Source: Stenotrophomonas maltophilia
GTDB lineage: Bacteria > Pseudomonadota > Gammaproteobacteria > Xanthomonadales > Xanthomonadaceae
Length of the DNA: 64,000 nucleotides
Direction of reading: 5' to 3'
NCBI RefSeq assembly: GCF_002799245.1
Contig: NZ_NEQV01000001.1
Coordinates: forward strand, 613,000-676,999
The notes beneath the pieces are model-generated. The model did not search any database. It was not told where the DNA came from and saw nothing but the letters and a program-made list of their open reading frames with translations. Both the position numbers and the translations under genes were made by a program. Shown here piece after piece: positions 43,700 through 54,313 of the stretch (its first letter is position 1; each line of letters starts with the position of its first letter).

Positions 43700-43847
43700 G
43701 ACGCGAAGTGCGCTGCGCGCGCTCCGCCCCAAACGTTGCTGCGCAACGTTCGGGCCCCTCCCCTTGCCGGCCTCTCCCCGCCCCTGCCGGGGCAGCCCCT
43801 CAACAGAGGGGCTTGTTGCTCCAGATCCATCAGTGGATCCACGCCAC
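43700..43847. repeat. 148-bp direct repeat, copy 2
   Basis: Second copy of the unit at 43506-43653. The 46-bp spacer contains a GTGGATCCACGCC-type palindrome related to the SMAG family. The stretch from 43264 to 43987 has no protein gene. Confidence 0.85.
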
Positions 43848-43987
43848 GGCACACCGCTCTCCTGTCCACGCCCTGAGCGCGGGCCATGCCGTGGCGATGC
43901 AACGACACGCTGGCACTCACTGCCTGTTGCTATGCTCGGGCCACAGGGGATTGATGCCCGCTAACGGGCCGGATGAGGAACATCAAC

Positions 43988-44329
43988 ATGCGGTATTTCA
44001 TGACGAAGCTAGTGATCACCTCCGCCTTGCTGATCGGCAGTGGCAGCGCAGTCGCACAGGGCGGCGGCGCGGCGCAGTTCGGCGCACTGGGTGGCACGCA
44101 TGCAGGCAATGCCCTGGCGTGCGGTGCAACCCCGGAACAGGCCGCCAAGCTGCGCGCAAGCCACAAGGCGCAGGCAAAAACCGTATTCGGTGCCGAAGCA
44201 GGCTTCGACCAGGCCTATGACACTGCCGAAGCGCAGACGCAGAAGAAGATCACCGATGCCTGGAAGAAGGGCCAGTACAAGCCCACCAGCGAAGTCTGCA
44301 GCGAATTGATGAAGCAGGTGCGTTCATGA
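43988..44329 (+). CDS. Small secreted protein, unknown
   Basis: 113 residues. The start at 43988 is set by AGGAA at 43976-43980; ATGs at 43973 and 44000 are also in frame. The signal peptide (MTKLVITSALLIGSGSAVAQG) ends near an AQG site. The mature protein is helical, with two cysteines (ALACGATPEQAAKL; EVCSELMKQ) that could form one disulfide. Its stop overlaps the OmpA-like gene (ATGA), so the two are co-expressed. It is probably a periplasmic partner of the OmpA-like lipoprotein. Confidence 0.65.
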   Translation: MRYFMTKLVITSALLIGSGSAVAQGGGAAQFGALGGTHAGNALACGATPEQAAKLRASHKAQAKTVFGAEAGFDQAYDTAEAQTQKKITDAWKKGQYKPTSEVCSELMKQVRS

Positions 44330-45381
44330 TGCAGAAGCACGGATCAACGATGTCCACGGTGCGCGCGAGCCTGTTGGCTGCCAGCCTGGTGCTGGCACTG
44401 GGCGCCTGCAAGCGCTCTGGCGAAGCTCCCGCAGAGGGCGGCGCTTCATCGGCCGCGCCTTCCGGCGCCGCAGCAGAGCCCTCCCCCCAGGCCGCCTCGG
44501 CCACGGGTGGAAGCCAGAAAGCCAGTGCTTTCAATGTAGCGGAGCTGCCCGTTTCGCAGGCGACCATCGGCAGCTTCCCCTATCTCGGCCTGCCGCAGGG
44601 CTACGCCAGCCAGGACGTCGTGGACAGCGAATTCGATCGCGTGCCGTTCTGGACCGGCGATCGCGTGGAATGGATTGAAGGCAAGGTTCATTCTTCGGTA
44701 CTGCAGAGCAACAGTGATCACCCGTACTCGCAGCTGGAACTAAGCCGCAACGTGCAGAGCCTGGTCGAGACCCTGGGTGGCAAGCGTATTTTCTCCGGCA
44801 CCATTCCTGCCGATGCATCGCGCGACATCGGCAACAGCAAGGCGGCGACCACCTATGTCGGCGGCATCGGCGATATCTACAACGAACCCGCAGAAACCTA
44901 TGTCATCCATCGCGAAGATCGCGATATCTGGGTTCACCTGGGCTCGGGTGGAAACTCCGGCAGCCTGCTCGTCGCAGAGACAAAGCCAGTGCAGATCACC
45001 GCAAAGGTCATTGAAGCCGATACGCTGAAGCAGGCACTGGACAGCAGTGGAAAGGTATCCATCCAGGTGAACTTCGCAACCGACGCCGCCGAGATCCTGC
45101 CCGATTCGGAGCCGCAGATCGCGCAGGTCACCAACCTGTTGAAGGCCGACCAGCAACTTCGTCTTTCCGTGGAAGGGCACACCGACAACAGCGGCAGCCA
45201 ATCGCATAACCAGACACTCTCGCAAGCGCGCGCGGAGTCGGTACGCAATCGCCTTGTCGGCAGCGGCATCGCAGCCGATCGACTGACGGCCAAAGGCTAC
45301 GGCCAGAGCCAGCCGGTCGCCGACAATTCAACCGAAGATGGGCGTCGCGCCAATCGTCGCGTGGAGCTGGTCAAGCGCTGA
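44326..45381 (+). CDS. OmpA-family lipoprotein
   Basis: 351 residues; the start at 44326 overlaps the previous stop, and 44350 is an alternative. The lipobox is LALGAC (Cys near residue 28), followed by an Ala/Ser/Gly-rich linker. A central domain of about 150 residues has no known motif. The C-terminal OmpA/Pal domain has VNFATDAAEILPDSEPQI, LSVEGHTDNSGSQSHNQTLSQARAESVRNRLVGSGI and GRRANRRVELV, and binds peptidoglycan through the Asp and Arg of these motifs. It links the outer membrane to the cell wall. Confidence 0.88.
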   Translation: MMQKHGSTMSTVRASLLAASLVLALGACKRSGEAPAEGGASSAAPSGAAAEPSPQAASATGGSQKASAFNVAELPVSQATIGSFPYLGLPQGYASQDVVDSEFDRVPFWTGDRVEWIEGKVHSSVLQSNSDHPYSQLELSRNVQSLVETLGGKRIFSGTIPADASRDIGNSKAATTYVGGIGDIYNEPAETYVIHREDRDIWVHLGSGGNSGSLLVAETKPVQITAKVIEADTLKQALDSSGKVSIQVNFATDAAEILPDSEPQIAQVTNLLKADQQLRLSVEGHTDNSGSQSHNQTLSQARAESVRNRLVGSGIAADRLTAKGYGQSQPVADNSTEDGRRANRRVELVKR

Positions 45382-45416
45382 TATCGCGACGACGGTGCTG
45401 CGCTGTCGCAATCCGG

Positions 45417-45446
45417 AAAAAGCACATGCCCTGCATGTGCTTTTTT
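45417..45446 (+). terminator. Rho-independent terminator
   Basis: AGCACATGC / GCATGTGCT arms with A4 before and T6 after, 36 bp beyond the OmpA-like stop. Confidence 0.9.
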
Positions 45447-45919
45447 CTTTTCCACGACACAGGGTCATCCGTTTCATTGCGGATCCCGCGGAGTAAATGC
45501 ATTCGGATTGCTGATCCGATTCAAATACGGAGCAGACCCCGCACGCATCACTGTGATCGCGCCAATATTCCGACACGCCGGACCACCTGCGTGACACAAA
45601 TGTGTCAGTTGAGTGTTAATTTCATCAACCAAAATGGGCGCATCTAGCTCAAATTTGACGTGATTATGTGCAGGTAATTGTTAATCTGCAATACGAGTCA
45701 CATTTTCAAATATTTCATTGCATATCGGGAAAACCTGACTTGTGTCGTCAATTTTCTGTCGATAGGCTTGGCCCCGTTCTCGAACAAGCGACAAATTTTC
45801 GACGAACCAGGGTGTGAGCTTCCTGTCTTTACCTCGCCCTGCCATTAATCAGGATCCCCCAGCGGACACGCCGAATATTCCGCACGCCCGGAGGATTCCT
45901 GCCATCAAGGAGGAAATAC
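45447..45919 (+). promoter_or_regulatory. Long AT-rich leader of the Tad locus
   Basis: About 470 bp with no gene. From about 45590 to 45840 it is much richer in A/T than anything else in the window. Two near-copies of AATATTCCG(a)CACGCC(c)GGA lie at 45564-45582 and 45874-45892 and bracket the AT-rich core. The region ends with a strong AAGGAGG for the Flp pilin. The locus promoter must lie here, but no unambiguous -35/-10 or sigma-54 site could be fixed by eye. Confidence 0.55.
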
Positions 45920-46192
45920 ATGGAACGCAGCCGTCGTCACATCCGTTTTTCCCGTAAGCAGGCCGGTCAGGGCATGACCGAGTACATCATCATCACCGCA
46001 CTGATCGCCATTGCCGCGATCGCGGCCGTTACCTTCTTCGGAGGCACGGTTCGCAGCCAGGTGGCGGGCATGTCGAAAGAACTGTCCGGCCAGAGCGCGA
46101 CGCAGTCGATCAATCGCGCGAAGAACCAGTCCAACAGCGCCCAGCAGGAAGCTGACAAGACCAAGGGCATGGACGCGTACAACAACAAGTAA
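45920..46192 (+). CDS. Flp-type IVb pilin
   Basis: A 90-residue prepilin. Basic leader (MERSRRHIRFSRKQAGQG) followed by MTEYIIITALIAIAAIAAVTFFGG. It has the Flp signature of Gly at the cleavage site, Glu-Tyr at +4/+5 and a hydrophobic helix. The mature part is short (about 70 residues), with a Gln/Ser/Asn-rich tail. Processing would need a TadV/PilD-type peptidase, not encoded here. It is preceded by a perfect AAGGAGG, as expected for the most abundant product of the locus. Confidence 0.9.
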   Translation: MERSRRHIRFSRKQAGQGMTEYIIITALIAIAAIAAVTFFGGTVRSQVAGMSKELSGQSATQSINRAKNQSNSAQQEADKTKGMDAYNNK

Positions 46193-46304
46193 TACCCCTG
46201 CCCTGGCGGCGTAACGCCGCCAGGGCCCTCCCAGCATAATTTCCCTGCGCGCACCGCACGCGACGCGCGACGGGCAGCCATGGCCTCCGGCCCAGGAATT
46301 CGTT

Positions 46305-47834
46305 ATGCGCAGCGCATTGGCTTTGGCACGAAGCCGTGCGGCCCGGGGCGTTTCCAGCCACCGAACGGTCGCCGGCCAAGCAATGGTTCTCGGGCTGGCA
46401 CTCATCCTGGTTCTGTGCATCGGGATTGTCCTGCTGTTCAACACAGGGCAGGTGGTGAACAAGAAGGTCGAGCTGGTCAACGCGGCGGACGCAGCCGCCT
46501 ACAGCGTTGCGATCCAGCAGGCGCGCGCACTGAACTATGCGGCCTACATGAACCGCGCCCGGGTAGCCAACGAAGTGGCCGTGGCACAGACGATCAGCCT
46601 CTATTCGTGGCTGAACCAGATGCACACCACCTCGATCGTCATCCGCACCACGCTGGATGTGCTCTCCGCCATTCCCTACATCGGCGTGGTGTTCAAGGCA
46701 CTGGCAACCGCCTTCAAGGTCGCCGAACGCATTCTCAAGGTCACCCGCCAGGCGTTCCAGCCTGTGGCGCAGGCAGCCATCATCGCCATCGACAAGCTCA
46801 ACATGATGTTCGCTGCCTCGGTGCAGCTCGTCATCGAAGGCGTATCGCGGCTGGACAGCTACACCATCGCCAAGGATGTGCTGCAGCGGAACTCACCGCA
46901 GGCACAGCTGGGCACCATCGGAACCGCGGTGCTCGGCACGCAACTGGCCACGGCCGAGAACCGGCTGCTGCAGCGTTACAGCATTCCCCGCACCGCCAAC
47001 GGTGGCTCGGCCACGCAGCGCCAGGGCGCTGATCGCTTCCGCAATGTGGTGATGCAATCGCGTGATGGCTTCAGCAAGAGCCGCAGCGATGACTTCCTCG
47101 GTTTCCTGGTGCAGTCCGGCGGCACCGACATGGTCGACTACAACCGATGGGCAGCGCTGGACACCATGGCCGTCGAGCTTCCGCTGCCGTGGCCGCTTCC
47201 CGATATCGACATCCCGGTCGGCTGGGGCGGCGCGCAGGCTGTGGAAAGCTATCGCAACCAGCGCTTCCTCAATGGCTTCGGCAACGGCAACGGCTGGTAC
47301 TCGGACTGGGATCGCCGCCGCTACCGCCCGTACGGCGAAGCGGTGCGCCGCAATCGTGGCGCGGCGTGGATCGTCGACCGCAGCCAGGATGCCAACGTCC
47401 GCTTCGCCAACGGCCAGCATCGCAAGGCCTTCTTCACCGGCTACAACGGCCTGCGCGACTATCACGACGTCAAGGCCGGGCAGGCACTGCAGCCCTACGC
47501 CGACAATGATCGCGACCGCGACAAGGTCGGCCCGGTCTTCACCATCTATGCCGAGACCAGCGGCGCCAGCGCGCGTACCACCTCCGGCGCCGGCATCGGC
47601 GCTCCGGCCGGCTCGCAGATGGAACTGCCGGACAAGATGGCCAACAACAAGATCGCCGCACTCTCCTCCGCGCAGGTGTTCTTCGACCGTCCGGTGCAGC
47701 TGCGCATGTTCAGCCGCGATGACCGCAAGCGCGAAACCGGAAATCTGTTCAGTCCTTACTGGCAGGCACGACTGGTCAAGACCGATGCCACCACCAAGGC
47801 TGCCCTGGCGGCAGCCGGAGCCCTGATGCCATGA
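46305..47834 (+). CDS. TadG/TadE-like pilus assembly protein
   Basis: 509 residues. The N-terminal part (VAGQAMVLGLALILVLCIGIVLLFNTGQVVNKKVELVNAADAAAYSVAIQQARALNYAAYMNRARVANEVAVAQ) is the TadG-like membrane helix and helical arm. The long C-terminal region is mixed and faces the periplasm. TadG-like proteins are minor pseudopilins or assembly factors of Tad pili. The stop overlaps the next gene by 4 bp. Confidence 0.8.
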   Translation: MRSALALARSRAARGVSSHRTVAGQAMVLGLALILVLCIGIVLLFNTGQVVNKKVELVNAADAAAYSVAIQQARALNYAAYMNRARVANEVAVAQTISLYSWLNQMHTTSIVIRTTLDVLSAIPYIGVVFKALATAFKVAERILKVTRQAFQPVAQAAIIAIDKLNMMFAASVQLVIEGVSRLDSYTIAKDVLQRNSPQAQLGTIGTAVLGTQLATAENRLLQRYSIPRTANGGSATQRQGADRFRNVVMQSRDGFSKSRSDDFLGFLVQSGGTDMVDYNRWAALDTMAVELPLPWPLPDIDIPVGWGGAQAVESYRNQRFLNGFGNGNGWYSDWDRRRYRPYGEAVRRNRGAAWIVDRSQDANVRFANGQHRKAFFTGYNGLRDYHDVKAGQALQPYADNDRDRDKVGPVFTIYAETSGASARTTSGAGIGAPAGSQMELPDKMANNKIAALSSAQVFFDRPVQLRMFSRDDRKRETGNLFSPYWQARLVKTDATTKAALAAAGALMP

Positions 47835-48616
47835 CGTTTGCTGTTTTCAATCGCCTGCACCTGTCGATCGCCACACTGCTGATCAGCGGGTGTGGCAGCG
47901 CGGCGGACAACGGCGAGCCGGCCGCTGCCAGGAACATGCCGGGCATCCATCTTGACCAGATTGCCGAAACTCTGGTGGATGGCCGCAATGCTGCACGCAC
48001 CAGCTACCAGCAGGCACTGAGCGACTGCCAGGCGGCCGGGTTGCCGACCCGCGCACTGGATGACGCCGACGTCGCCCGCCTGGGAACCGTCCGTTACGAA
48101 GTCTGGCTTTCCAGCAATGAGGAAGTGTTCCGTACGCGCGAGTGGCGCCTGCTCAACGATGGCCCGTCGACCAGCTGCCAGTTCCGGCTGGAAGCCACCG
48201 GCCTGCAGGAAACCCAGAGTGCCTCCGGCCTGGAGCAGGTCGATCTGGCAACGGGAGAGCGCAGCCAATCACCTGCCGACAGCGACGGGCTCACCCGCTT
48301 TGCCGCCGAAGCCGACGAAGGCACCGCCTCCCCGGGCTTCCAGCGCGCGGGCAACCGCAGGGTCGCCGGCCAACCGTGCAACGCGTGGAAGGACGAGAAC
48401 GGACGGTTCAGCCAGTGCGTGTGGTCGGCCGGTGCCAGCTGGGGCTTCACTCCCGGCGCGCTGAACGACTACCGGCCAAGCCGCTACGCCATTGTCCTGG
48501 AGCAGGAGCCCCTGGACGGCAATGGCACCCGCCTGACCACGCAGCGCATGACGGTGGGCCAACCCTTTGAACGCGGCGACCTCGAGGTACCGCGCCAACC
48601 GTCCTCCCAACGATGA
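47831..48616 (+). CDS. Lipoprotein of the Tad locus, unknown
   Basis: 261 residues with a lipoprotein signal (LSIATLLISGC, Cys21). The mature part has several cysteines (SDCQAAG, STSCQFRL, GQPCNAW, FSQCVWSAG) and no known domain. Its ATGA overlap with the tadG-like gene and position inside the operon suggest an envelope accessory of the pilus, perhaps taking the pilotin/CpaD place. No CpaD similarity was seen. Confidence 0.65.
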   Translation: MTFAVFNRLHLSIATLLISGCGSAADNGEPAAARNMPGIHLDQIAETLVDGRNAARTSYQQALSDCQAAGLPTRALDDADVARLGTVRYEVWLSSNEEVFRTREWRLLNDGPSTSCQFRLEATGLQETQSASGLEQVDLATGERSQSPADSDGLTRFAAEADEGTASPGFQRAGNRRVAGQPCNAWKDENGRFSQCVWSAGASWGFTPGALNDYRPSRYAIVLEQEPLDGNGTRLTTQRMTVGQPFERGDLEVPRQPSSQR

Positions 48617-48631
48617 CCTGCTGAGGTAGCC

Positions 48632-49447
48632 ATGGACAGGGAACGCCCATTTAGCGGCGCGCGTCGCCAGCGCGGCCAGAGTCTCACCGAAGTCGCAGTG
48701 CTCTGCGCCGTGCTGGTGCCGATCTTCCTGCTGATCCCGATCCTGGCCAAGTACATCCACGCCCGCCAGGCCACCCAGCAGGCCGCGCGCGCGATCGCCT
48801 GGGAAGCCACCGTATCGCCGGACTACAGACTGCCGGCCAGCGGCCGCCAGCGCGATCTTGCCGTCGACCGCTACTTCGGGCGTGCCAACGATCCCATCGT
48901 CAGCCAGCCGCAGACCGGTGCACGCGATGCAGCCGTCGGCGACGTGCTGATGAACACCTTCTCCAACCAGCCGCTGGTGCGGCGCGGCGACCTCGCCCTG
49001 GTCTCCTACACCAGCACGTCGGCGGGCGGCATGATGAAGAAGATCGGCGACGTGACCTCGATGTTTGGTTCGTTCCCGCCCAACCGCAACGGCCTGACCC
49101 AGGCCCAGCTGCGGTTGGACGTGCAGGATCTGAAAAGTGCCAATGGCAGCGCTGCCGCCTACCTGGAACCTTTCGATTCGCTGGGCCTGAAGCTGCAGGC
49201 CACCCATGTGGTGCTGGCCGACCCCTGGAATGCCGCCGGCTCCGGGCTCAAGGTCAACTCGTCACGCTCGGTGATCGCGCAGGTCAAGCCGTTGGTGCCG
49301 TCCCAGCACATGGCGGGTATCGCCAAGGCATTTGACGGCCTCTCCGGCATCCCGATGATCGGGACGCTGAGCAGGCTTGATCCCGGCTACATCGCACCCG
49401 ACGTGGTGCCTGTCGACAAGTTGCCTGCCTATGCGCCGTCGCGTTGA
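48632..49447 (+). CDS. TadE-like pseudopilin
   Basis: 271 residues. The N terminus RRQRGQSLTEVAVLCAVLVPIFLLIPILAKYIHARQATQQAARAIAWE is the TadE/G pattern, with Gly before a hydrophobic helix and Glu at +5. The remaining 220 residues are periplasmic and unassigned. It overlaps the next gene by 17 bp. Confidence 0.75.
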   Translation: MDRERPFSGARRQRGQSLTEVAVLCAVLVPIFLLIPILAKYIHARQATQQAARAIAWEATVSPDYRLPASGRQRDLAVDRYFGRANDPIVSQPQTGARDAAVGDVLMNTFSNQPLVRRGDLALVSYTSTSAGGMMKKIGDVTSMFGSFPPNRNGLTQAQLRLDVQDLKSANGSAAAYLEPFDSLGLKLQATHVVLADPWNAAGSGLKVNSSRSVIAQVKPLVPSQHMAGIAKAFDGLSGIPMIGTLSRLDPGYIAPDVVPVDKLPAYAPSR

Positions 49448-50099
49448 CATCCTGGCGGCATTGGCCGCACTGCTGCTCGCCTGGCCGGCACTGGCCGCGT
49501 CCTGGCCCGACATTCCAGAGCCCGAAGGCGCGCAGAGCGAGTGGGTGGCCAAGGACATGCTCTACAACGGCCTGCCCATGCGGATCTCGCGCTTCACCTC
49601 CACATTGCCGGTGTCGTCCATCGTCGCCTATTACAACCGCGAATGGCCCGGCCAGACCGTGATCAACGAGGTCGGCGGCAAGACGGTGATCGGGCATGCG
49701 CACGGCGAGCACTACGTGACCATCGAGGTATCGGCCAAGGGCAGTGGCAGCCAGGCGCAGATCGGCATTACACGCCTGCTCAAGCGCAAGCCCGATGCTG
49801 CAGCCGGCGCCGATTTCCCCAAGCCGTCCGGGACGCAGGTGATCAACGACATCACCTACCTGGACACGCCCGGGCGCAGCCTGTCCATGGAAAGCACGCT
49901 GTCTCCGTTCCAGACCGATGCCTTCTACGCCAGCCGCCTGCCCGCGGACGGCTGGAGCCGCAGTTCCGGGCCCGCAGGGTGTTCGATGATCGCGCTGCAG
50001 TGCGTTGTCCGCTACAGCAAGGGCAGCCAGGAAATGACCATGACCTTCAACCGACACGAGCAGGGAACCTCGATTGTCGTCAACCAGTCGCAGCACTGA
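49431..50099 (+). CDS. Secreted protein with internal duplication
   Basis: 222 residues with a signal peptide (VDILAALAALLLAWPALAASW). The mature protein appears to be two related units of about 80 residues. Each begins with a Pro-x-Pro-x-Gly-x-Gln motif (PEPEGAQ; PKPSGTQ) and contains a Tyr-x-x-Arg/Leu segment before a Trp (AYYNREWPGQ; FYASRLPADGW). No known family was recognised. It is embedded in the Tad operon, with overlapping or nearly touching neighbours. Confidence 0.65.
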   Translation: MRRRVDILAALAALLLAWPALAASWPDIPEPEGAQSEWVAKDMLYNGLPMRISRFTSTLPVSSIVAYYNREWPGQTVINEVGGKTVIGHAHGEHYVTIEVSAKGSGSQAQIGITRLLKRKPDAAAGADFPKPSGTQVINDITYLDTPGRSLSMESTLSPFQTDAFYASRLPADGWSRSSGPAGCSMIALQCVVRYSKGSQEMTMTFNRHEQGTSIVVNQSQH

Positions 50100-50109
50100 G
50101 ACCACTGCC

Positions 50110-50295
50110 ATGAGAAAACGCATTCCACCGTCCCCACGCCGCCAGCGCGGGGCCGCACTGATCGAGTACGCCGTGGTCGCTTCTGTCGGTGTCCTGGTCC
50201 TGGTCGCCGAGCCGAACATCGTGCTCGAGCTGATCGATTCACTGCGCAAGGCTTACCAGGGCTTCACCTACATGCTGTCGATGGGAGTCGTATGA
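50110..50295 (+). CDS. Small pilin-like protein (second Flp-type)
   Basis: 61 residues: basic leader RKRIPPSPRRQRG, then AALIEYAVVASVGVLVLVAEPNIVLELIDSL. Gly-Ala with Glu-Tyr at +4/+5 repeats the Flp cleavage/assembly motif, and the helix resembles Flp, but the protein is shorter and lacks the polar tail. It is probably a minor pilin or an initiation subunit. Its stop overlaps cpaB by 4 bp. Confidence 0.65.
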   Translation: MRKRIPPSPRRQRGAALIEYAVVASVGVLVLVAEPNIVLELIDSLRKAYQGFTYMLSMGVV

Positions 50296-51086
50296 AGGCG
50301 CTCCCGCTGAAAGCCAACCGCAACGTCGTCTTCATCATCATCGCCCTCGCCCTTGGCCTGGTCGCGGCCCTGGTCGCCGTGCGCTACGTGCAGAAGGCAG
50401 TGAACGAGCGTGCCGCCCCACCCGTGGAAATGGTGCCGGTGGCCGTGCCCAAGACCGACATGGAACCGGGCAGCATCGTTACCGTTGCCGACCTTGCGGT
50501 GCGCGAAGTCCCCGCCGACCTGCCGCCCGCCGATGCGATCACGCCGGACAACGTGTCCGAATACAGCGGCCGCATGCTGCGCGCACCGATCCGCGAAGGT
50601 GCACCGCTGGGTGCCAGCGCACTGGTGCCGCTGTACGACCAGTTCTCGCGCGTGATCGCCAAGGGCAACGTGGGCTACACCCTCCAGGTGGACGAAACGA
50701 ACTCCATCTCCGGCATGATCGCCCCCGGTGATCATGTCGACATCCTGCTGACCGTCGAGCAGGAACAAACCGGTGCCCGGGTGCTGCCCTTGCTTGAGGA
50801 CATCAACGTGCTGGCAACCGGCAACCGCGTCGGCGAAACGCCGGCCTCGGAAGATCAGCAGGGCTATTCGAACATCACCCTGGAACTGACGCCGGCGCAG
50901 GCGCAGCGACTCACCGTCGCCGCCAAGGCCGGCTCGATGCGGGTGATGCTTCGCCAGGTGGAGGATCGTGGTGCGTTCGGCCTCAGTGGCATGACGCAGA
51001 AGGAACTGCTCGGCAACGGCACGCAGGGTCGTGCCGGCGTGCAATTCATCATTGGGGGCAAAGGATCGACGAATGCGCAGCAATAA
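50292..51086 (+). CDS. cpaB: Tad pilus assembly protein CpaB/RcpC
   Basis: 264 residues: an N-terminal membrane anchor (NVVFIIIALALGLVAALVAVRYVQ), a SAF domain (VPKTDMEPGSIVTVADLAVREVPAD) and the RcpC domain (GYTLQVDETNSISGMIAPGDHVDILLTVE ... LELTPAQAQRLTVAAKAGSMRVMLRQ). In Tad systems it associates with the secretin in the periplasm and outer membrane. It overlaps cpaC by 14 bp. Confidence 0.9.
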   Translation: MKALPLKANRNVVFIIIALALGLVAALVAVRYVQKAVNERAAPPVEMVPVAVPKTDMEPGSIVTVADLAVREVPADLPPADAITPDNVSEYSGRMLRAPIREGAPLGASALVPLYDQFSRVIAKGNVGYTLQVDETNSISGMIAPGDHVDILLTVEQEQTGARVLPLLEDINVLATGNRVGETPASEDQQGYSNITLELTPAQAQRLTVAAKAGSMRVMLRQVEDRGAFGLSGMTQKELLGNGTQGRAGVQFIIGGKGSTNAQQ

Positions 51087-52569
51087 TGGAATCCGCAGCC
51101 TCATCGCCGCCACCGCGGCCATCGCTGTTGTCACCGCACCTTTGCTGGCCATGGCACAGACCACCGGCACCCAGCTGACCCCGGTACCGGTCATGGCCGC
51201 ACCGCGTCCTGCCGTCCAGGCGCAACCGCAGGCCAATGCCAACCATGCACCGGTGCCCGGTGGGCAAACCACCTTCCCCGCTCCGGTTCCCGATCCCGCC
51301 TATCGCACCAGCGCATCGGCCATGCCTGCCGTCCCGCTGCCCACCCGCGCCCGGATCTATGCCGGCCAGGCCGCCGTCTACACGCTGCCCAGCGGCCTCA
51401 AGCGCGTGGCCGTCGGTAGTGGCGAGATGCTCGAGGTCACCAACGTCGGCCCGCGTGACCTGATCATGATGGGCATGAAGGCAGGCTCCACCACGGTTCA
51501 CCTGTGGCTGCAGAACGGCAAGCAGCTGCAGGTGCAGGTGGACATCTCCGAGAACGATGCCGTCAGCCTGGCCGAAACCATCCGCACCCTGCTGGCCGAT
51601 GTGGAAAAGATCAATGTGCATGCCGTCGCCGACCGCGTGGTCATCACCGGCCAGGACATCAATCCGGGCATCGGCAGCCGCATCGATGCGATCCAGAAGA
51701 TCTATCCGACGGTACTGAACTTCACTACCGCCGACCCGGTCGGCATGCGCCCGATGGTGCAGATGGACGTGAAGATCATGGAGTTCGACAGCAATGCGCT
51801 GGAAGAGCTCGGCATCCAGTGGGACAACGTCATCCGTGGCCCGGTGGCGGGCATCGTCAAGGATTTCACCAACAACAACTACTACCGCATAAACCCCGAG
51901 CAGAGCCCGGCCAACGGGGTGCTGCTGCCGAACAAGCTGCAGGGAACCCAGGCCTTCTTCGGCATCGCCACGCAGATCGGCTCGGCGATCAACCTGATGA
52001 TGAACAAGGGCAAGGCGTTCCTGCTTGCCTCGCCTCAACTCAGTGCCCGCAGCGGCGGGCAGGCGAAGTTCCTGGCCGGCGGCGAGGTGCCGATCCCGGT
52101 TCCGCAGGGCTTCGGCCAGGTCACGGTTGACTACAAGGAATACGGCATCAAGCTCGACATCGAGCCACTGGTCAACTTCAACCAGGACATTTCCACCCGC
52201 ATCCTGGCTGAGGTCAGCCGCGTTGATCCGACGGTGACGGTGCAGGGCGTGCCGGGCTTCACCACCCGCCGCACCGAGTCGGAAATCAATGTCCACGCGG
52301 GGGAAACCATCGTGATCTCCGGACTGATCGACTCCAGCGCGCAGCAGGATGCCAAGCGCCTGCCGTTGCTGGGCGATATCCCGATCCTCGGGAAACTGTT
52401 CCGTTCCGATGGCTTCCGCGGCAATCGCACCGAGCTGGTGATGTTCGTCACCCCGCGCGTAGTGACGCCGAGCTCGCAGGAAAACCTCGATGGCCTGGAG
52501 CGTGCGCGGCAGATCCAGGAGCGCGGCCAGCAGGCCATGCCGCGCCGGAACAAGAATTTCGTGCAGTAA
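51073..52569 (+). CDS. cpaC: Tad secretin CpaC/RcpA
   Basis: 498 residues with a signal peptide (LIAATAAIAVVTAPLLAMAQ). A periplasmic BON/N-domain region has IYAGQAAVYTLPSGLKRVAVGSGEMLEVTNVGPRDLIMMGMKAGSTTVHLW. The secretin domain includes VQMDVKIMEFDSNALEELGIQW, FLLASPQLSARSGGQAKFLAGGEVPIPVPQGFG and VHAGETIVISGLIDS. It forms the outer-membrane channel for the pilus. Confidence 0.93.
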   Translation: MRSNNGIRSLIAATAAIAVVTAPLLAMAQTTGTQLTPVPVMAAPRPAVQAQPQANANHAPVPGGQTTFPAPVPDPAYRTSASAMPAVPLPTRARIYAGQAAVYTLPSGLKRVAVGSGEMLEVTNVGPRDLIMMGMKAGSTTVHLWLQNGKQLQVQVDISENDAVSLAETIRTLLADVEKINVHAVADRVVITGQDINPGIGSRIDAIQKIYPTVLNFTTADPVGMRPMVQMDVKIMEFDSNALEELGIQWDNVIRGPVAGIVKDFTNNNYYRINPEQSPANGVLLPNKLQGTQAFFGIATQIGSAINLMMNKGKAFLLASPQLSARSGGQAKFLAGGEVPIPVPQGFGQVTVDYKEYGIKLDIEPLVNFNQDISTRILAEVSRVDPTVTVQGVPGFTTRRTESEINVHAGETIVISGLIDSSAQQDAKRLPLLGDIPILGKLFRSDGFRGNRTELVMFVTPRVVTPSSQENLDGLERARQIQERGQQAMPRRNKNFVQ

Positions 52570-52582
52570 CCGGAGCCGGCGC

Positions 52583-54305
<1,723 letters not shown>

Positions 54306-54313
<8 letters not shown>

